Notes under the pieces: model-generated
Told to the model about the DNA's origin: nothing
The model's input: the letters and a program-made list of their open reading frames with translations, nothing else
Database searches by the model: none
Translations under genes and position numbers: made by a program
In this document: positions 9,105 to 20,226 of the stretch, one piece after another
Numbering within the stretch: the stretch's first letter is position 1
How the letters are laid out: every line of letters starts with the position of its first letter
Source: an uncultured Gammaproteobacteria bacterium
GTDB taxonomy: Bacteria > Pseudomonadota > Gammaproteobacteria > Arenicellales > JAANXG01
DNA: 64,000 nucleotides
Assembly: GCA_947259395.1 (NCBI GenBank)
Contig: CAMYMN010000002.1
Location: forward strand, 102,439 to 166,438
Direction of reading: 5' to 3'

Positions 9105-9674
9105 GTGAGAGCGCCCCCGCTTACTACCTCGTTGATCGTGCTGTGCGTAAGCCTGGCCTTGGTGTCGGGCTTCGGCGATAAGATCGATTTGTTACGGCCA
9201 TTTTTTATCTCCGAGCGCACGGATGTCATGCTGCCGGAGATCAGGTCTGGACAAGTGTGGCGCCTGTTAACACCGGTGCTCATACATTTTGGCATTATCC
9301 ATATTGTATTCAATATGCTCTGGCTATGGGAACTTGGCGGGGCGCTGGAAAATCGATTGAGCGCGCTGGATCTCGCCAACATGGTGGTGGTGCTGGGGGT
9401 GGGTTCAAACCTGGCGCAATATTTTTATCAGGGCCCGGCGTTCGGCGGTATGTCCGGGGTGGTGTTCGGCCTGTTGGGATATTTTTGGATGCAGGGGCGA
9501 TTCAACCCGCGTTTCGGTATGAGACTGCACAAGCACATTGTGATTATGATGCTGGGGTGGTTTGTCATCTGCTGGCTCGGCCTCGTCGGCCAGATCGCCA
9601 ATATGGCGCACACCGTGGGGCTGTTACTGGGCATCGCGTGGGGTTACGCGTCGGCGAAAATGGGCCGGCCATAA
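9105..9674 (+). CDS. rhomboid-family intramembrane serine protease
   Basis: It is an inner-membrane protease predicted to cleave transmembrane substrates. The 189-residue protein has about six hydrophobic helices. HFGIIHIVFNM carries the His and Asn of the oxyanion region, GGMSGVVFG holds the nucleophile Ser117 in GxSG, and NMAHTVGLLLG holds the catalytic His169. The start is GTG at 9105, the only start upstream of the first helix. It lacks the GlpG N-terminal cytoplasmic domain. A degenerate repeat end sits 29 bases upstream. Confidence 0.9.
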   Translation: MRAPPLTTSLIVLCVSLALVSGFGDKIDLLRPFFISERTDVMLPEIRSGQVWRLLTPVLIHFGIIHIVFNMLWLWELGGALENRLSALDLANMVVVLGVGSNLAQYFYQGPAFGGMSGVVFGLLGYFWMQGRFNPRFGMRLHKHIVIMMLGWFVICWLGLVGQIANMAHTVGLLLGIAWGYASAKMGRP

Positions 9675-9925
9675 TTCCGAAGGCTGCACATGGCGCCAAG
9701 GATCGCGGCTGATAGCGACGGGACGAGAGCGCTGCACACTGCACTCAAGCGCAACCCCCAGGTTGGGTAAAACGCGCGTCCGGTTCGTTGTCAAGATCAA
9801 GCCGGCACCGAGATGAGTCGAAATCCGTACCCAAATTGTGACTGCGGCGGCGTCTCAAGCGACCGCTCTTGATTAGCCTATTGTCACATTGCTCTGTTGG
9901 CCTATTTTGATGGCGCCGATAGGGC
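9675..9925. other. intergenic gap without recognised features
   Basis: About 250 bases lie between the convergent rhomboid and phasin-like genes. Short ORFs here lack coding character and there is no convincing T-tailed hairpin. Confidence 0.4.
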
Positions 9926-10387
9926 TCAGGAGCGAAACGCCTCCAAAAATTGGGTCATCGCCTGTTGCTGGGCCTCCATCATTTTGTTGGTGGATTCGGA
10001 AAACTGTCGTATCAGCTGGTCGCCTTGTTGTTGCCACACCTCATTGAGCTTTTCTGGGTCGATGCCTTTCAACGTCTCCACCCATTTACTCCAGAGTTGC
10101 TGTTGTGCTGCGCCCCATTGCCCGAACATATCCTGAAGGGCAGGAAAATATTGGCCGAGATCCGGCGCCGTTGCGCCACCTTGTTGCACCAGGCTCGCCC
10201 ACATCTTCATCGCCTCAGACTGCGCATCCAAGGTCTGCCGTATGGACTGTTGCCATAATTCCAACCCGCGACGCCACGCGTCCTCAGGCGATTCGCTGGT
10301 CGCCGTCGGTGCCCATGATTTCCATAATTGCTCTTGGGTGTCTGTCCACGTTTTTAAAATCTTGTCAGCCTCGTCTGCCCAGCTCAT
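9926..10387 (-). CDS. phasin / PhaE-like coiled-coil protein
   Basis: This 153-residue soluble protein is rich in Trp, Gln and Met and almost entirely helical, with runs such as TDTQEQLWKSW, WGAAQQQLWSKWVETLKG and MMEAQQQAMTQFLEAF. The composition resembles phasins and the PhaE subunit of class III polyhydroxyalkanoate synthases, which coat or help form storage granules. No phaC gene is in the window, so the assignment rests on composition alone. It is flanked by two intergenic gaps and is not in an operon. Confidence 0.5.
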   Translation of the reverse strand: MSWADEADKILKTWTDTQEQLWKSWAPTATSESPEDAWRRGLELWQQSIRQTLDAQSEAMKMWASLVQQGGATAPDLGQYFPALQDMFGQWGAAQQQLWSKWVETLKGIDPEKLNEVWQQQGDQLIRQFSESTNKMMEAQQQAMTQFLEAFRS

Positions 10388-10827
10388 GGCGATCCTCCAA
10401 TTAGTTGTCTAGTGTGTAACTTTAACGCGTTTACGATTCAACGCCCAGGCTTGGGCAACATTTGGTCCGCGAGCGTAATGTCGACGACGATCTCAGTGTG
10501 TCGATCGTGACCTGATAACATAAGCGCGTACTGCGGGGCGGAGGTCCGACACATGCTGTGCCCATCTGCGCCAGCGCCGCGCGCATTTTCAACAATAACT
10601 GCCGTCGTTCACAGCAGGCACAACGTACAGAACACTGATACACTAACGCGCATACTGCGCCAAGGCATCCCGTCCCTATTCATGAGTATACAGCGGAGGA
10701 ACACTCAACGTGTTGTTCAGGAAAACAATGGCATTTGACTGTCCAGGTTGCTTGGAAGGAATAGGGGCGCGATTAACGCCGCGCTGGATCAGTATTGAAA
10801 ACGTGCGCTTGGGCCGCGCTCGACAGG
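10388..10827. other. intergenic region upstream of the orphan terminator
   Basis: This 440-base gap holds the promoter side of the phasin-like gene and whatever transcript uses the terminator at 10828. The plus-strand ORF 10710-10943 runs through the terminator hairpin and has no recognisable domain, so I do not call it. I did not find a well-spaced sigma-70 promoter by eye. Confidence 0.4.
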
Positions 10828-10867
10828 AAAACAGGGGTCGGCGTCACAGACGCCGACCCCTGTTTTT
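10828..10867 (+). terminator. strong orphan Rho-independent terminator
   Basis: The arms AAAACAGGGGTCGGCGTC and GACGCCGACCCCTGTTTT pair perfectly over 18 bases around an ACA loop, and the second arm ends in TTTTT. The flanking genes point away from it (phasin-like leftwards from 10387, mlaA rightwards from about 10972), so neither annotated gene ends here. It may end a small RNA or a very short gene in 10400-10828. The symmetry means it could act in either direction. Confidence 0.75.
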
Positions 10868-10907
10868 GACCGCGCCAACGCGGCATGCAGCGACCCGATT
10901 GCTTCGC

Positions 10908-10943
10908 CATCATCCGGGATTCTTAGTGCAATATGCGCGCTAG
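10908..10943 (+). repeat. solo right end of the CTAG-type dispersed element
   Basis: The segment CATCATCCGGGAT-tcttaG-TGCAATATGCGCGCTAG aligns with the reverse complement of 26259-26290 (CATCCGGGAT...ATGCGGGCTAG). No partner left end is visible upstream. The internal ATG, followed by CGCGCTAGG, is the start of the ORF-track version of mlaA. Confidence 0.7.
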
Positions 10944-10971
10944 GGAGTTACGCCAGGGTTGGTATAAATCG

Positions 10972-11721
10972 ATGTGCCAAACTCTGATGAACGGAACGCT
11001 CATGGTTTTATTCTTGACAGTAATCGCCGCCGGATGCGCCACCGTGCCCAATGAAGGTCCAAAAACCCAGGAAGCGGAACAAGGGCAGGAGGACGGACAC
11101 GATCCTTGGGAGGGATTTAACCGGGCAGTGTACAGATTCAACGACGAGATTGATCGTGTGTTCATCAAGCCGCTCGCAAAGGGATATCGCCGCATTACCC
11201 CGAGTCCTGTACGACGCAGTGTTGGAAACTTTTTTCGCAACCTGTTGGAACCGACCACCGTAGCCAACGATCTGTTGCAGGGCAAACCTCTCCAGGCGAT
11301 CTCGGACGCCAGCCGGTTTTTGCTTAATTCAACATTAGGCATCGTCGGTCTTTTCGATGTCGCCACCAAACTTGGCGTAGAGCGCAATCAGGAAGATTTT
11401 GGTCAGACATTCGCGGTTTGGGGGGTTCCGTCCGGGCCGTTCGTTGTATTACCGTTTTTCGGGCCCAGTAACGTGCGCGATGCCTTTGGGCTGCTGCCTT
11501 ACTATTACGTTACCGACCCAAGGCTGCAGCTGGATGATAGAGCGGCGCGTGTCGCGTTAATCGCAGTCGATGTGATCGATTTCCGTTCCCAAATACTCGG
11601 CGCGACAAGGTTACTGGACATGCAGTTGGATCCTTATCTATTTTCCCGCGAAAGTTACCGGCAGAAACGGCTCGACCTCATTTATGACGGCGACCCTCCC
11701 CTGGATGAGCCGTCCCTGTAA
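10972..11721 (+). CDS. mlaA: phospholipid-asymmetry lipoprotein MlaA (VacJ)
   Basis: MlaA is an outer-membrane lipoprotein that takes misplaced phospholipids from the outer leaflet and hands them to the periplasmic Mla pathway. The signal peptide MCQTLMNGTLMVLFLTVIAAGC ends in a good lipobox Cys, and the mature part has the family motif HDPWEGFNRAVYRFND. I start at the ATG at 10972; an ATG at 10987 is equally possible. The ORF-track start at 10933 lies inside a repeat end and would put charged residues ahead of the signal peptide. The rest of the mla operon is not here. Confidence 0.92.
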   Translation: MCQTLMNGTLMVLFLTVIAAGCATVPNEGPKTQEAEQGQEDGHDPWEGFNRAVYRFNDEIDRVFIKPLAKGYRRITPSPVRRSVGNFFRNLLEPTTVANDLLQGKPLQAISDASRFLLNSTLGIVGLFDVATKLGVERNQEDFGQTFAVWGVPSGPFVVLPFFGPSNVRDAFGLLPYYYVTDPRLQLDDRAARVALIAVDVIDFRSQILGATRLLDMQLDPYLFSRESYRQKRLDLIYDGDPPLDEPSL

Positions 11722-11732
11722 AGTCCTGGCCC

Positions 11733-12689
11733 ATGCGCTCTCTGTTCCCGGAAATTAAACCGAACAAGAGTTTTCATCTTGTTGTCGACTCACCTCATGA
11801 ACTGTATGTGGAGGAGTGCGGCAATCCTGAGGGGCTGCCCGTGCTTTTTTTGCATGGCGGTCCCGGCGCTGGTTGTGAGCCGTATCATCGCCGTTTTTTT
11901 GATCCTGAAATTTATCGCATCGTGTTGTTTGATCAACGTGGCGCCGGCAGGTCACGACCCCATGCGAGCTTAGAAGCCAATACCACACCACATCTCGTGG
12001 CTGACATCGAACAGATCCGTGAACATCTCGGCATTGAACGATGGGTGCTATTCGGAGGGTCGTGGGGATCAACATTGGCGCTGGTGTACGCTGAAGCCCA
12101 CCCAAGCCGAGTGCTGGCCCTCATTTTACGCGGGATTTTTTTGTGCCGGCGGCACGAGATCGATTGGTTTTATCAACAGGGTGCCAGCCGGATTTTCCCG
12201 GACTATTGGGAGGATTTCATCGCGCCGATTCCGGAATCCGAACGTGACAGGCTACTGCATGCATATTATCAACGCCTAATCGGGGATGACGAACTCGCGC
12301 GCATGGCGGCAGCAAAGGCATGGTCCCTGTGGGAAGGTCGCTGCGTTACCCTGCATCCAAGCGGGACAGTAAGAGATTTCTTCGGTACACCTCACGTCGC
12401 CTTGAGCCTTGCCCGTATTGAGTCGCATTACTTCATCAACGACAGTTTTCTCTCTCCAAATCAGATATTGCGCGATGCCTATCGGCTGGCCGAGATTCCC
12501 GGAATTATTGTACATGGGCGCTATGACATCGTTTGCCCACTGGAAAATGCGTATCAGTTACAGCGCGCTTGGCCCAAGGCGCAACTGATTGTGGTGCCGG
12601 ACGCAGGCCATGCGGCCAGCGAACCGGGGATTGCGGACGCGCTGCTAAAAGGGACCGACACTGTCTCGCAAATGCTGCGGCGAAGGTGA
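11733..12689 (+). CDS. pip: proline iminopeptidase
   Basis: This alpha/beta-hydrolase of peptidase family S33 releases N-terminal proline from peptides in the cytoplasm. The 318-residue protein has the oxyanion motif HGGPGAG, the nucleophile elbow GGSWGS (Ser110), an acidic residue in HGRYDIVCP and the catalytic His in PDAGHAASE. It starts 11 bases after mlaA and ends 6 bases before apaH, so a shared transcript is likely. Confidence 0.94.
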   Translation: MRSLFPEIKPNKSFHLVVDSPHELYVEECGNPEGLPVLFLHGGPGAGCEPYHRRFFDPEIYRIVLFDQRGAGRSRPHASLEANTTPHLVADIEQIREHLGIERWVLFGGSWGSTLALVYAEAHPSRVLALILRGIFLCRRHEIDWFYQQGASRIFPDYWEDFIAPIPESERDRLLHAYYQRLIGDDELARMAAAKAWSLWEGRCVTLHPSGTVRDFFGTPHVALSLARIESHYFINDSFLSPNQILRDAYRLAEIPGIIVHGRYDIVCPLENAYQLQRAWPKAQLIVVPDAGHAASEPGIADALLKGTDTVSQMLRRR

Positions 12690-12695
12690 AGGGCT

Positions 12696-13508
12696 GTGGC
12701 GGTGTATGCGATTGGTGATGTCCAGGGATGCTACCGATCGCTCGAAGCACTGTTGAACCGGATTGGCTTTGATCCCGAGAACGACCAGCTTTGGTTTGTC
12801 GGCGACTTGGTTAATCGGGGCCCGGAGTCGCTGCAAGTGCTGCGTTTTGTCAAGGCGCTCGGAGACGGTGCCAGGGTCGTGCTCGGCAACCATGATCTCA
12901 ACCTGCTTGCGGTCGCGGCCGGCGCGCGCCGACGAGGGCGGGGGGATACTTTGGATCCGGTTTTGCAGGCCCACGACTGCGAAGAGTTGCTGACTTGGCT
13001 GCGTTCTTGTCCGTTGTTCCTGGAAGATGCAGTTCTTAACGTGGCGATGGTCCACGCCGGTTTGCTCCCACAGTGGTCATTGACGCAAGCAGCGGAACTC
13101 GCCGGCGAGGTCGAAGACATGCTCGGGTCCGACAACAGCGCGGTGTTTTTGCACCGTATGTATGGAGACACGCCGCACCGCTGGCGTGAATCATTAATCG
13201 GATGGGAAAGGCTGCGATTCATCACTAACGTGTTTACACGCATGCGTTATTGTGATCATCAGGGGCGCATTGATCTCGCGTACACCGGGCCACCGGGCAC
13301 TCAGCCGAGCGCACTACAGCCGTGGTACGCGACGCGGCGCAACGGCGGCGAATTGTTGATATTTGGCCATTGGTCGACCCTGGGCGCGGGGCAAATAGGG
13401 CACGTGATCTGCCTGGATAGCGGTTGTGTCTGGGGAAATAGCCTTACCGCCGCGCGTGTGGACACAAGGCCAATCGAATTGACCGCGGTGCGTTGCCAGG
13501 AGGCCTGA
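12696..13508 (+). CDS. apaH: bis(5'-nucleosyl)-tetraphosphatase, symmetrical
   Basis: ApaH splits diadenosine tetraphosphate (Ap4A) into two ADP and, in E. coli, also removes Np4 caps from RNA. The 270-residue protein has the phosphoesterase metal motifs IGDVQGCY, FVGDLVNRGP and LGNHDLN, and C-terminal FGHWSTLG. It begins with GTG at 12696, directly in front of the motif-bearing strand. It follows pip closely and precedes apaG by 108 bases, the reverse of the enterobacterial apaG-apaH order. Confidence 0.95.
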   Translation: MAVYAIGDVQGCYRSLEALLNRIGFDPENDQLWFVGDLVNRGPESLQVLRFVKALGDGARVVLGNHDLNLLAVAAGARRRGRGDTLDPVLQAHDCEELLTWLRSCPLFLEDAVLNVAMVHAGLLPQWSLTQAAELAGEVEDMLGSDNSAVFLHRMYGDTPHRWRESLIGWERLRFITNVFTRMRYCDHQGRIDLAYTGPPGTQPSALQPWYATRRNGGELLIFGHWSTLGAGQIGHVICLDSGCVWGNSLTAARVDTRPIELTAVRCQEA

Positions 13509-13616
13509 ACCCACCTATCGCGCCACGGCGCCGTGCACCGATCTAGGGGAGAGCCTTCGGCAAAGACAGGGGCTAGATATAGCCGCAGGGAGCAGTGTTA
13601 GAATCTGCGCAGAACA

Positions 13617-14000
13617 ATGAGCGAAACACGCAAGTATCAGATCACCATTGCAGTGAAGACTGCGTACATCGAGGCGCAGTCCGATCCGCATGCCAATCGT
13701 TACGTGTTTGCGTACACGGTCACCATTACCAATGACGGATCGGTGCCGGTACAACTCGTGACCAGGCATTGGATCATTACCGACGCGCACGACCGGGTGC
13801 AAGAGGTGCGCGGCGATGGTGTCGTCGGAGAGAAACCGCGGTTACAGCCGGGAGCAAGCTACCAGTACACTAGTGGTACCGCCATTGAGACGCCGGTGGG
13901 CACGATGGGGGGCAGTTATCAGATGGTGGCCGACGACGGGACCAAGTTTGACGCGGAGATCCCTGCTTTCACGCTCTCAACCCCAGGCACGTTACACTAA
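13617..14000 (+). CDS. apaG: ApaG family protein
   Basis: ApaG is a small fibronectin-III-like beta-sandwich protein of uncertain biochemical role, linked by genetics to Co2+ resistance in Salmonella. The 127 residues match the family throughout: FAYTVTITNDGS, VQLVTRHWIITDA, GVVGEKPRLQPG and the C-terminal MGGSYQMVADDG. It is the last gene of the rightward mlaA-pip-apaH-apaG group and is convergent with gyrB, only 49 bases apart. Confidence 0.95.
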   Translation: MSETRKYQITIAVKTAYIEAQSDPHANRYVFAYTVTITNDGSVPVQLVTRHWIITDAHDRVQEVRGDGVVGEKPRLQPGASYQYTSGTAIETPVGTMGGSYQMVADDGTKFDAEIPAFTLSTPGTLH

Positions 14001-14049
14001 CGATAAAAGGAGTTCATCGTAGTTTGCCGAAGTTCGGCGCCTAATTGCC

Positions 14050-16572
<2,523 letters not shown>

Positions 16573-16587
16573 TCGGTCACGTAGACA

Positions 16588-16603
16588 TGTTTCACGTGGA
16601 ACC
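16588..16603. promoter_or_regulatory. parS-like site 2
   Basis: TGTTTCACGTGGAACC matches the parS consensus at 14 of 16 positions and contains the CACGTG core. It overlaps the last base of dnaN and lies 15 bases from site 1. The clustering of two such sites so near parAB and dnaA strengthens both calls. Confidence 0.7.
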
Positions 16604-17703
16604 TATAAACGCATGGGCATCACGAGGTACAACGTCGATTCATCACCGGGTGCCGTCACCGTACAGCTGCTGTTGGCGTCTTGCAGCCCAAGATCCACCT
16701 TCTCACCACCCAGAACACGTAGTGCCTCCATGAGATATCCGACATTAAACCCGATCTCAAGCTCCCCCTCCTCATAGTCGATCACCATTTCATCGTTGGC
16801 CTCTTCCTGATCCGGATTATTAGCACTCACTAATAATCGATTAGAAGATAAATTCAAGCGCACACCCTTGAACTTTTCATTAGTTAATATCGCCGCACGC
16901 GCCAAAATGTCATATAACTCGCCGCGCGTAACCTCCAGATGCGTGCTCAAACTCTTCGGGATCACCTTCTCGTAGTCCGGAAATCGTCCATCAATCAGTT
17001 TTGAGGTAAATACCAGCGGTCCGGCTTTCACGCGAATATGATTCGGATTCATCCTCAAGTCTGCAACTGAACTGCTGTCCTCCAGATAACGCGCTAATTC
17101 CAATACCGCTTTTCGCGGCACAATTAACTGCCGTAATTCACCGATATCACCTTCTATATGGGTCTTCGACATCGCAAGACGATGACCATCCGTTGCTACC
17201 GCACGCAAGGTTTGCGCCTCGGTTTCTAACAACAATCCATTGAGGTAGTACCGCACATCCTGCTGCGCCATAGAAAATGCAGTATTTTCAATAAGTTGTT
17301 TCAGCTTTCCTTGTTCTACCACACACTCACGATCCCATTGCTCGGTCTCTAATCGAGGGAAATTGGACGCCTCCAAGGTTTGCAGAGAAAAATGACTTTT
17401 CCCGCTTTGTATATTTACCCGATCACCGGTCGCATCCAACTCAATGACCGCGTCTTCCGGTAACGCACGACAGATGTCATGAAGCTTGCGCGCGGTCACT
17501 GTACATTCCCCATCACCGCCATCGACATTATCGATCTGTGTAGTGACCTCGGTCTCCAGATCCGTTCCGGTTAACACCAAACTACGATCATCGAACCGCA
17601 AATACACATTACCTAATATCGGCAGTGTCTGACGGCGTTCAACAACACTGCTGACTTGACTCAAGGGTTTCAATAAACGATCACGTTCTATGCTTAATTT
17701 CAT
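16603..17703 (-). CDS. dnaN: DNA polymerase III beta subunit (sliding clamp)
   Basis: The beta clamp is a ring dimer that tethers the replicative polymerase and many repair proteins to DNA. The 366-residue protein starts MKLSIERDRLLKPLSQVSSVVERRQTLPILGN and ends TLYLVMPMRL, both diagnostic. Three clamp domains of about 120 residues are present. It is read leftwards between dnaA and gyrB, and its stop overlaps a parS-like site. Confidence 0.98.
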   Translation of the reverse strand: MKLSIERDRLLKPLSQVSSVVERRQTLPILGNVYLRFDDRSLVLTGTDLETEVTTQIDNVDGGDGECTVTARKLHDICRALPEDAVIELDATGDRVNIQSGKSHFSLQTLEASNFPRLETEQWDRECVVEQGKLKQLIENTAFSMAQQDVRYYLNGLLLETEAQTLRAVATDGHRLAMSKTHIEGDIGELRQLIVPRKAVLELARYLEDSSSVADLRMNPNHIRVKAGPLVFTSKLIDGRFPDYEKVIPKSLSTHLEVTRGELYDILARAAILTNEKFKGVRLNLSSNRLLVSANNPDQEEANDEMVIDYEEGELEIGFNVGYLMEALRVLGGEKVDLGLQDANSSCTVTAPGDESTLYLVMPMRL

Positions 17704-17924
17704 ATTAAATAAATGATTAAGGAGTTAACTGCTTACTACTACGCAGTTATTTATGTGGATAAGTATAAATTACCTATTTAATTCAGTAAGTTACAGTTAT
17801 AATGTTGCTGTAGATAACTATTAGATTTCGAGTGTAATGTGGTGGAGAAATATGCGGTGCGAACGTCAACAGCCGCGACGTGCAGCGTTATCCACAGGGT
17901 ATTTGGTCATTTTATCTCTAGCGT
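17704..17924. other. oriC: candidate replication origin (oriC) between dnaN and dnaA
   Basis: The 221-base gap contains two perfect DnaA boxes in opposite orientation: TGTGGATAA at 17754-17762 and TTATCCACA at 17888-17896. An AT-rich stretch (AAGTATAAATTACCTATTTAATT) adjoins the first box, and TAGATAAC at about 17811 is a weaker box. The position next to dnaA fits an origin, but the region is short and also serves as the dnaN leader. The dnaA-rpmH gap lacks perfect boxes, so this is the better candidate in the window. Confidence 0.55.
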
Positions 17925-19256
17925 TTACCGGCCAAGTAGATTTTGCAGGTTTTCATAGTCTTCCTTGGTTTTTGCATCGTGTTTGAGGAGCTCCTCGACC
18001 TTGCGGCAGGCATGCAGGACGGTGGTATGATCGCGGCCGCCGAATGCGTCGCCAATATCGGGGAGGCTCAGACTAGTGAGTTCTTTAGCAAGTGCCATTG
18101 CTATTTGCCGTGGGCGCGTAATTTGACGGTTGCGCCGCTTTGAATGTAGATCTGCTAAACGCATCTTGTAGTATGCCGCCACTGTTTTTTGTATGTTTTG
18201 CATAGTGATCTTGCGTTCTTGAAATACCATTAAATCCTTAAGCGCGTCTTTTGCCAGCTGTATATCGATCGCTCGTCCGGTGAATCGAGCACTTGCAAGT
18301 ATGCGGTGTAACGCACCTTCTAGTTCGCGTACATTGGAACGTACTTGCCGGGCGATAAAAAATGCCACGTCGTCGTCGATCTGAATTCCTTTGTTATGAG
18401 CCTTATTGCTCAAGATTGCCACCCTTGTCTCTAACTCCGGCGGATCTATGGGTACCGTTAAGCCACTGCCAAATCGCGAGATCAGCCGCTCTTGAACGCC
18501 CGTAATCTCCTTCGGGAAGCGGTCACTGGTAATCACGACTTGTCTTTGACCTTCTGTTAACGTGTTGAAAGTATGAAAGAATTCTTCTTGTGAATGGTTT
18601 TTGCCGCTGAAGAATTGGATGTCGTCGATGAGTAGCGCATCGAGTGAGCGGTAGTAACGCTTAAAGTCGTTGATTGCGTTGCGCTGTAGTGCCCTCACCA
18701 TATCGGCGACAAACCTTTCCGAGTGCACGTACGCAACCGACGCCGCCGGATTACGGCTCACTATCAAATTACCAGCGGCTTGCATAAGATGGGTCTTTCC
18801 CAGGCCCACACCGCCATAAATAAACAGTGGATTGTAGGCCTTTCCTGGGTTCTCCCCGACCTGTATGGCGGCCGCCCGCGCCAGTTGATTGGACTTCCCT
18901 TCCACGTGGTTTTCAAACGTAAACGCGGTATTTAACGATTTCGTTCCATAGTTACCGATCCGGCTAATTGGTTTGTTGTCGCTACGCTTGACATCGGCAA
19001 GTTCTACTCGTGTATTGCTGCCAATTTCCAGACAAACGGTAATATTTTTCTGACTATAATCGCTTACGAGCTTGTCAACCCGCCCCATGAACTTCTGTTT
19101 TACCCAGTCCATTACGAACCGATTGGGGGCCAGCAAACGCAATGTTGCTGTATCTTCAATCGCCTGAAGTGGGCGTATCCACGTGTTAAATTGTTGTGGG
19201 GTCAGCTCATCCTCCAAGTGATGCAAGCACTTGTTCCAAATCGCCGAATTTGACAA
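17925..19256 (-). CDS. dnaA: chromosomal replication initiator DnaA
   Basis: DnaA binds DnaA boxes in oriC and melts the origin. The 443-residue protein has the N-terminal helicase-interaction domain, a short linker, and an AAA+ core starting near [19 protein letters not shown] with Walker [10 protein letters not shown]. The C-terminal DNA-binding domain carries [15 protein letters not shown]. It is slightly shorter than E. coli DnaA (467), the difference being in the linker. It is divergent from rpmH, with about 207 bases between the starts. Confidence 0.98.
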   Translation of the reverse strand: MSNSAIWNKCLHHLEDELTPQQFNTWIRPLQAIEDTATLRLLAPNRFVMDWVKQKFMGRVDKLVSDYSQKNITVCLEIGSNTRVELADVKRSDNKPISRIGNYGTKSLNTAFTFENHVEGKSNQLARAAAIQVGENPGKAYNPLFIYGGVGLGKTHLMQAAGNLIVSRNPAASVAYVHSERFVADMVRALQRNAINDFKRYYRSLDALLIDDIQFFSGKNHSQEEFFHTFNTLTEGQRQVVITSDRFPKEITGVQERLISRFGSGLTVPIDPPELETRVAILSNKAHNKGIQIDDDVAFFIARQVRSNVRELEGALHRILASARFTGRAIDIQLAKDALKDLMVFQERKITMQNIQKTVAAYYKMRLADLHSKRRNRQITRPRQIAMALAKELTSLSLPDIGDAFGGRDHTTVLHACRKVEELLKHDAKTKEDYENLQNLLGR

Positions 19257-19357
19257 GTTGCACTCCTCTGCTGGTGGTCTTATCTCACGCCTTATGTTGA
19301 TTAATATGCGGCGCGGACGTATCGAATTATGATTGCGTCAATAAATCGCTGTTTTAG

Positions 19358-19386
19358 TTGACACTTGTTGGTAAACCTTTTAAGTT
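19358..19386 (+). promoter_or_regulatory. candidate sigma-70 promoter for rpmH
   Basis: TTGACA (19358-19363) is a perfect -35, followed after exactly 17 bases by TAAGTT (19381-19386), a weak -10. It lies about 75 bases upstream of the rpmH ATG in the dnaA-rpmH divergent gap. Assigned by eye only. Confidence 0.5.
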
Positions 19387-19463
19387 TGCTCGCCCTTTTT
19401 TATGTCGGTGTTCGCGGTTCTACCGACGATAAGTAAACTTTTTTACGAACATTTATTTTTACC

Positions 19464-19598
19464 ATGAAACGTACGTTCCAGCCTAGTCAAGTTAAGCGTA
19501 AACGATCGCACGGTTTCCGCGCACGTATGCGGACCAAAGGTGGTCGTGCTGTGATTAATGCACGGCGCGCTAAGGGACGCAGTCAATTAAGTGCTTAG
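19464..19598 (+). CDS. rpmH: 50S ribosomal protein L34
   Basis: This gene is too short for the ORF track. The ATG at 19464 opens a 44-residue frame, [18 protein letters not shown]..., ending GRSQLSA before TAG. The sequence is the L34 family from end to end: very basic, with the conserved TFQPS start and the RARM and GG-x-x-V segments. L34 is a structural protein of the large ribosomal subunit. It heads the conserved rpmH-rnpA-yidD-yidC-mnmE cluster and lies 29 bases before rnpA. Confidence 0.98.
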   Translation: MKRTFQPSQVKRKRSHGFRARMRTKGGRAVINARRAKGRSQLSA

Positions 19599-19627
19599 GC
19601 TTAGAAAGGCTTAGGTAAAAAGTCCGC

Positions 19628-19990
19628 GTGGCGCGGTATCAGCTGCCAAAGAATTATAGACTGCACCGACAATGCGACTATACACGGGTGTTGAAATATC
19701 GCCAGCGTATTCGCGTAGGGAAATTTGAAGCCGCGACCGCTCCTAATAATCGACCATTTCCAAGACTTGGTCTCGCCGTGTCCAGGAAAGTGTCAACGAA
19801 GGCAACTGTGCGCAATCGTTTGAAACGTTTGATTCGAGAATCGTTTCGCTTGCGCAAGCCGCACATAAACGGAATGGACGTAGTAGTATTCGCTCGACCC
19901 GGTGCTGATCGCCTGATGGCTGATGAAGCGCTTGGTATGCTTGATAACCTCTGGTTTTTAGTGGAAAAATCATGCGCCGACTTGTGCTAG
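19628..19990 (+). CDS. rnpA: ribonuclease P protein component
   Basis: RnpA is the basic protein that helps the catalytic RNase P RNA cut the 5' leader of pre-tRNAs. The 120-residue product has the signature RNRLKRLIRESFR and LGLAVSRKV. The start is GTG at 19628 (MARYQLPKNYRL), which matches the family N-terminus. Its 3' end overlaps yidD by 19 bases, the usual arrangement in this cluster. Confidence 0.96.
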   Translation: MARYQLPKNYRLHRQCDYTRVLKYRQRIRVGKFEAATAPNNRPFPRLGLAVSRKVSTKATVRNRLKRLIRESFRLRKPHINGMDVVVFARPGADRLMADEALGMLDNLWFLVEKSCADLC

Positions 19991-20226
19991 GAGTAATCCG
20001 GACCTACCGCTATGCCGTGAGCCCGTTGCTCGGCCAGCATTGTCGTTACTATCCGACCTGCTCAGAATACGCGCTGACCGCCATTGAGCGATTTGGCCTG
20101 CCTCGCGGTGTGTGGATGACTCTGCGGCGCGTGTCACGGTGTCATCCGCTCCACGCCGGTGGTTTCGACCCGGTACCCGATCGCGATCCATGCCCGGGTG
20201 ACACATCCGCCGGTGAGTGCCAGTAA
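19972..20226 (+). CDS. yidD: membrane protein insertion efficiency factor YidD
   Basis: YidD is a small inner-membrane-associated protein that supports YidC-dependent insertion. The 84-residue protein has the family core YRYAVSPLLGQHCRYYPTCSEYA and HPLHAGGFDPVP, with the conserved cysteines. It overlaps rnpA at its start and ends directly in front of the yidC ATG at 20227. Confidence 0.95.
   Translation: MRRLVLGVIRTYRYAVSPLLGQHCRYYPTCSEYALTAIERFGLPRGVWMTLRRVSRCHPLHAGGFDPVPDRDPCPGDTSAGECQ

Noticed and set aside
10710-10943. Plus-strand 77-codon ORF upstream of mlaA
   Set aside because: It runs through a strong terminator hairpin and a repeat end and is arginine-rich without a recognisable family.
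19257-19463. oriC in the dnaA-rpmH gap
   Set aside because: No perfect DnaA box is present there, whereas two lie between dnaA and dnaN.
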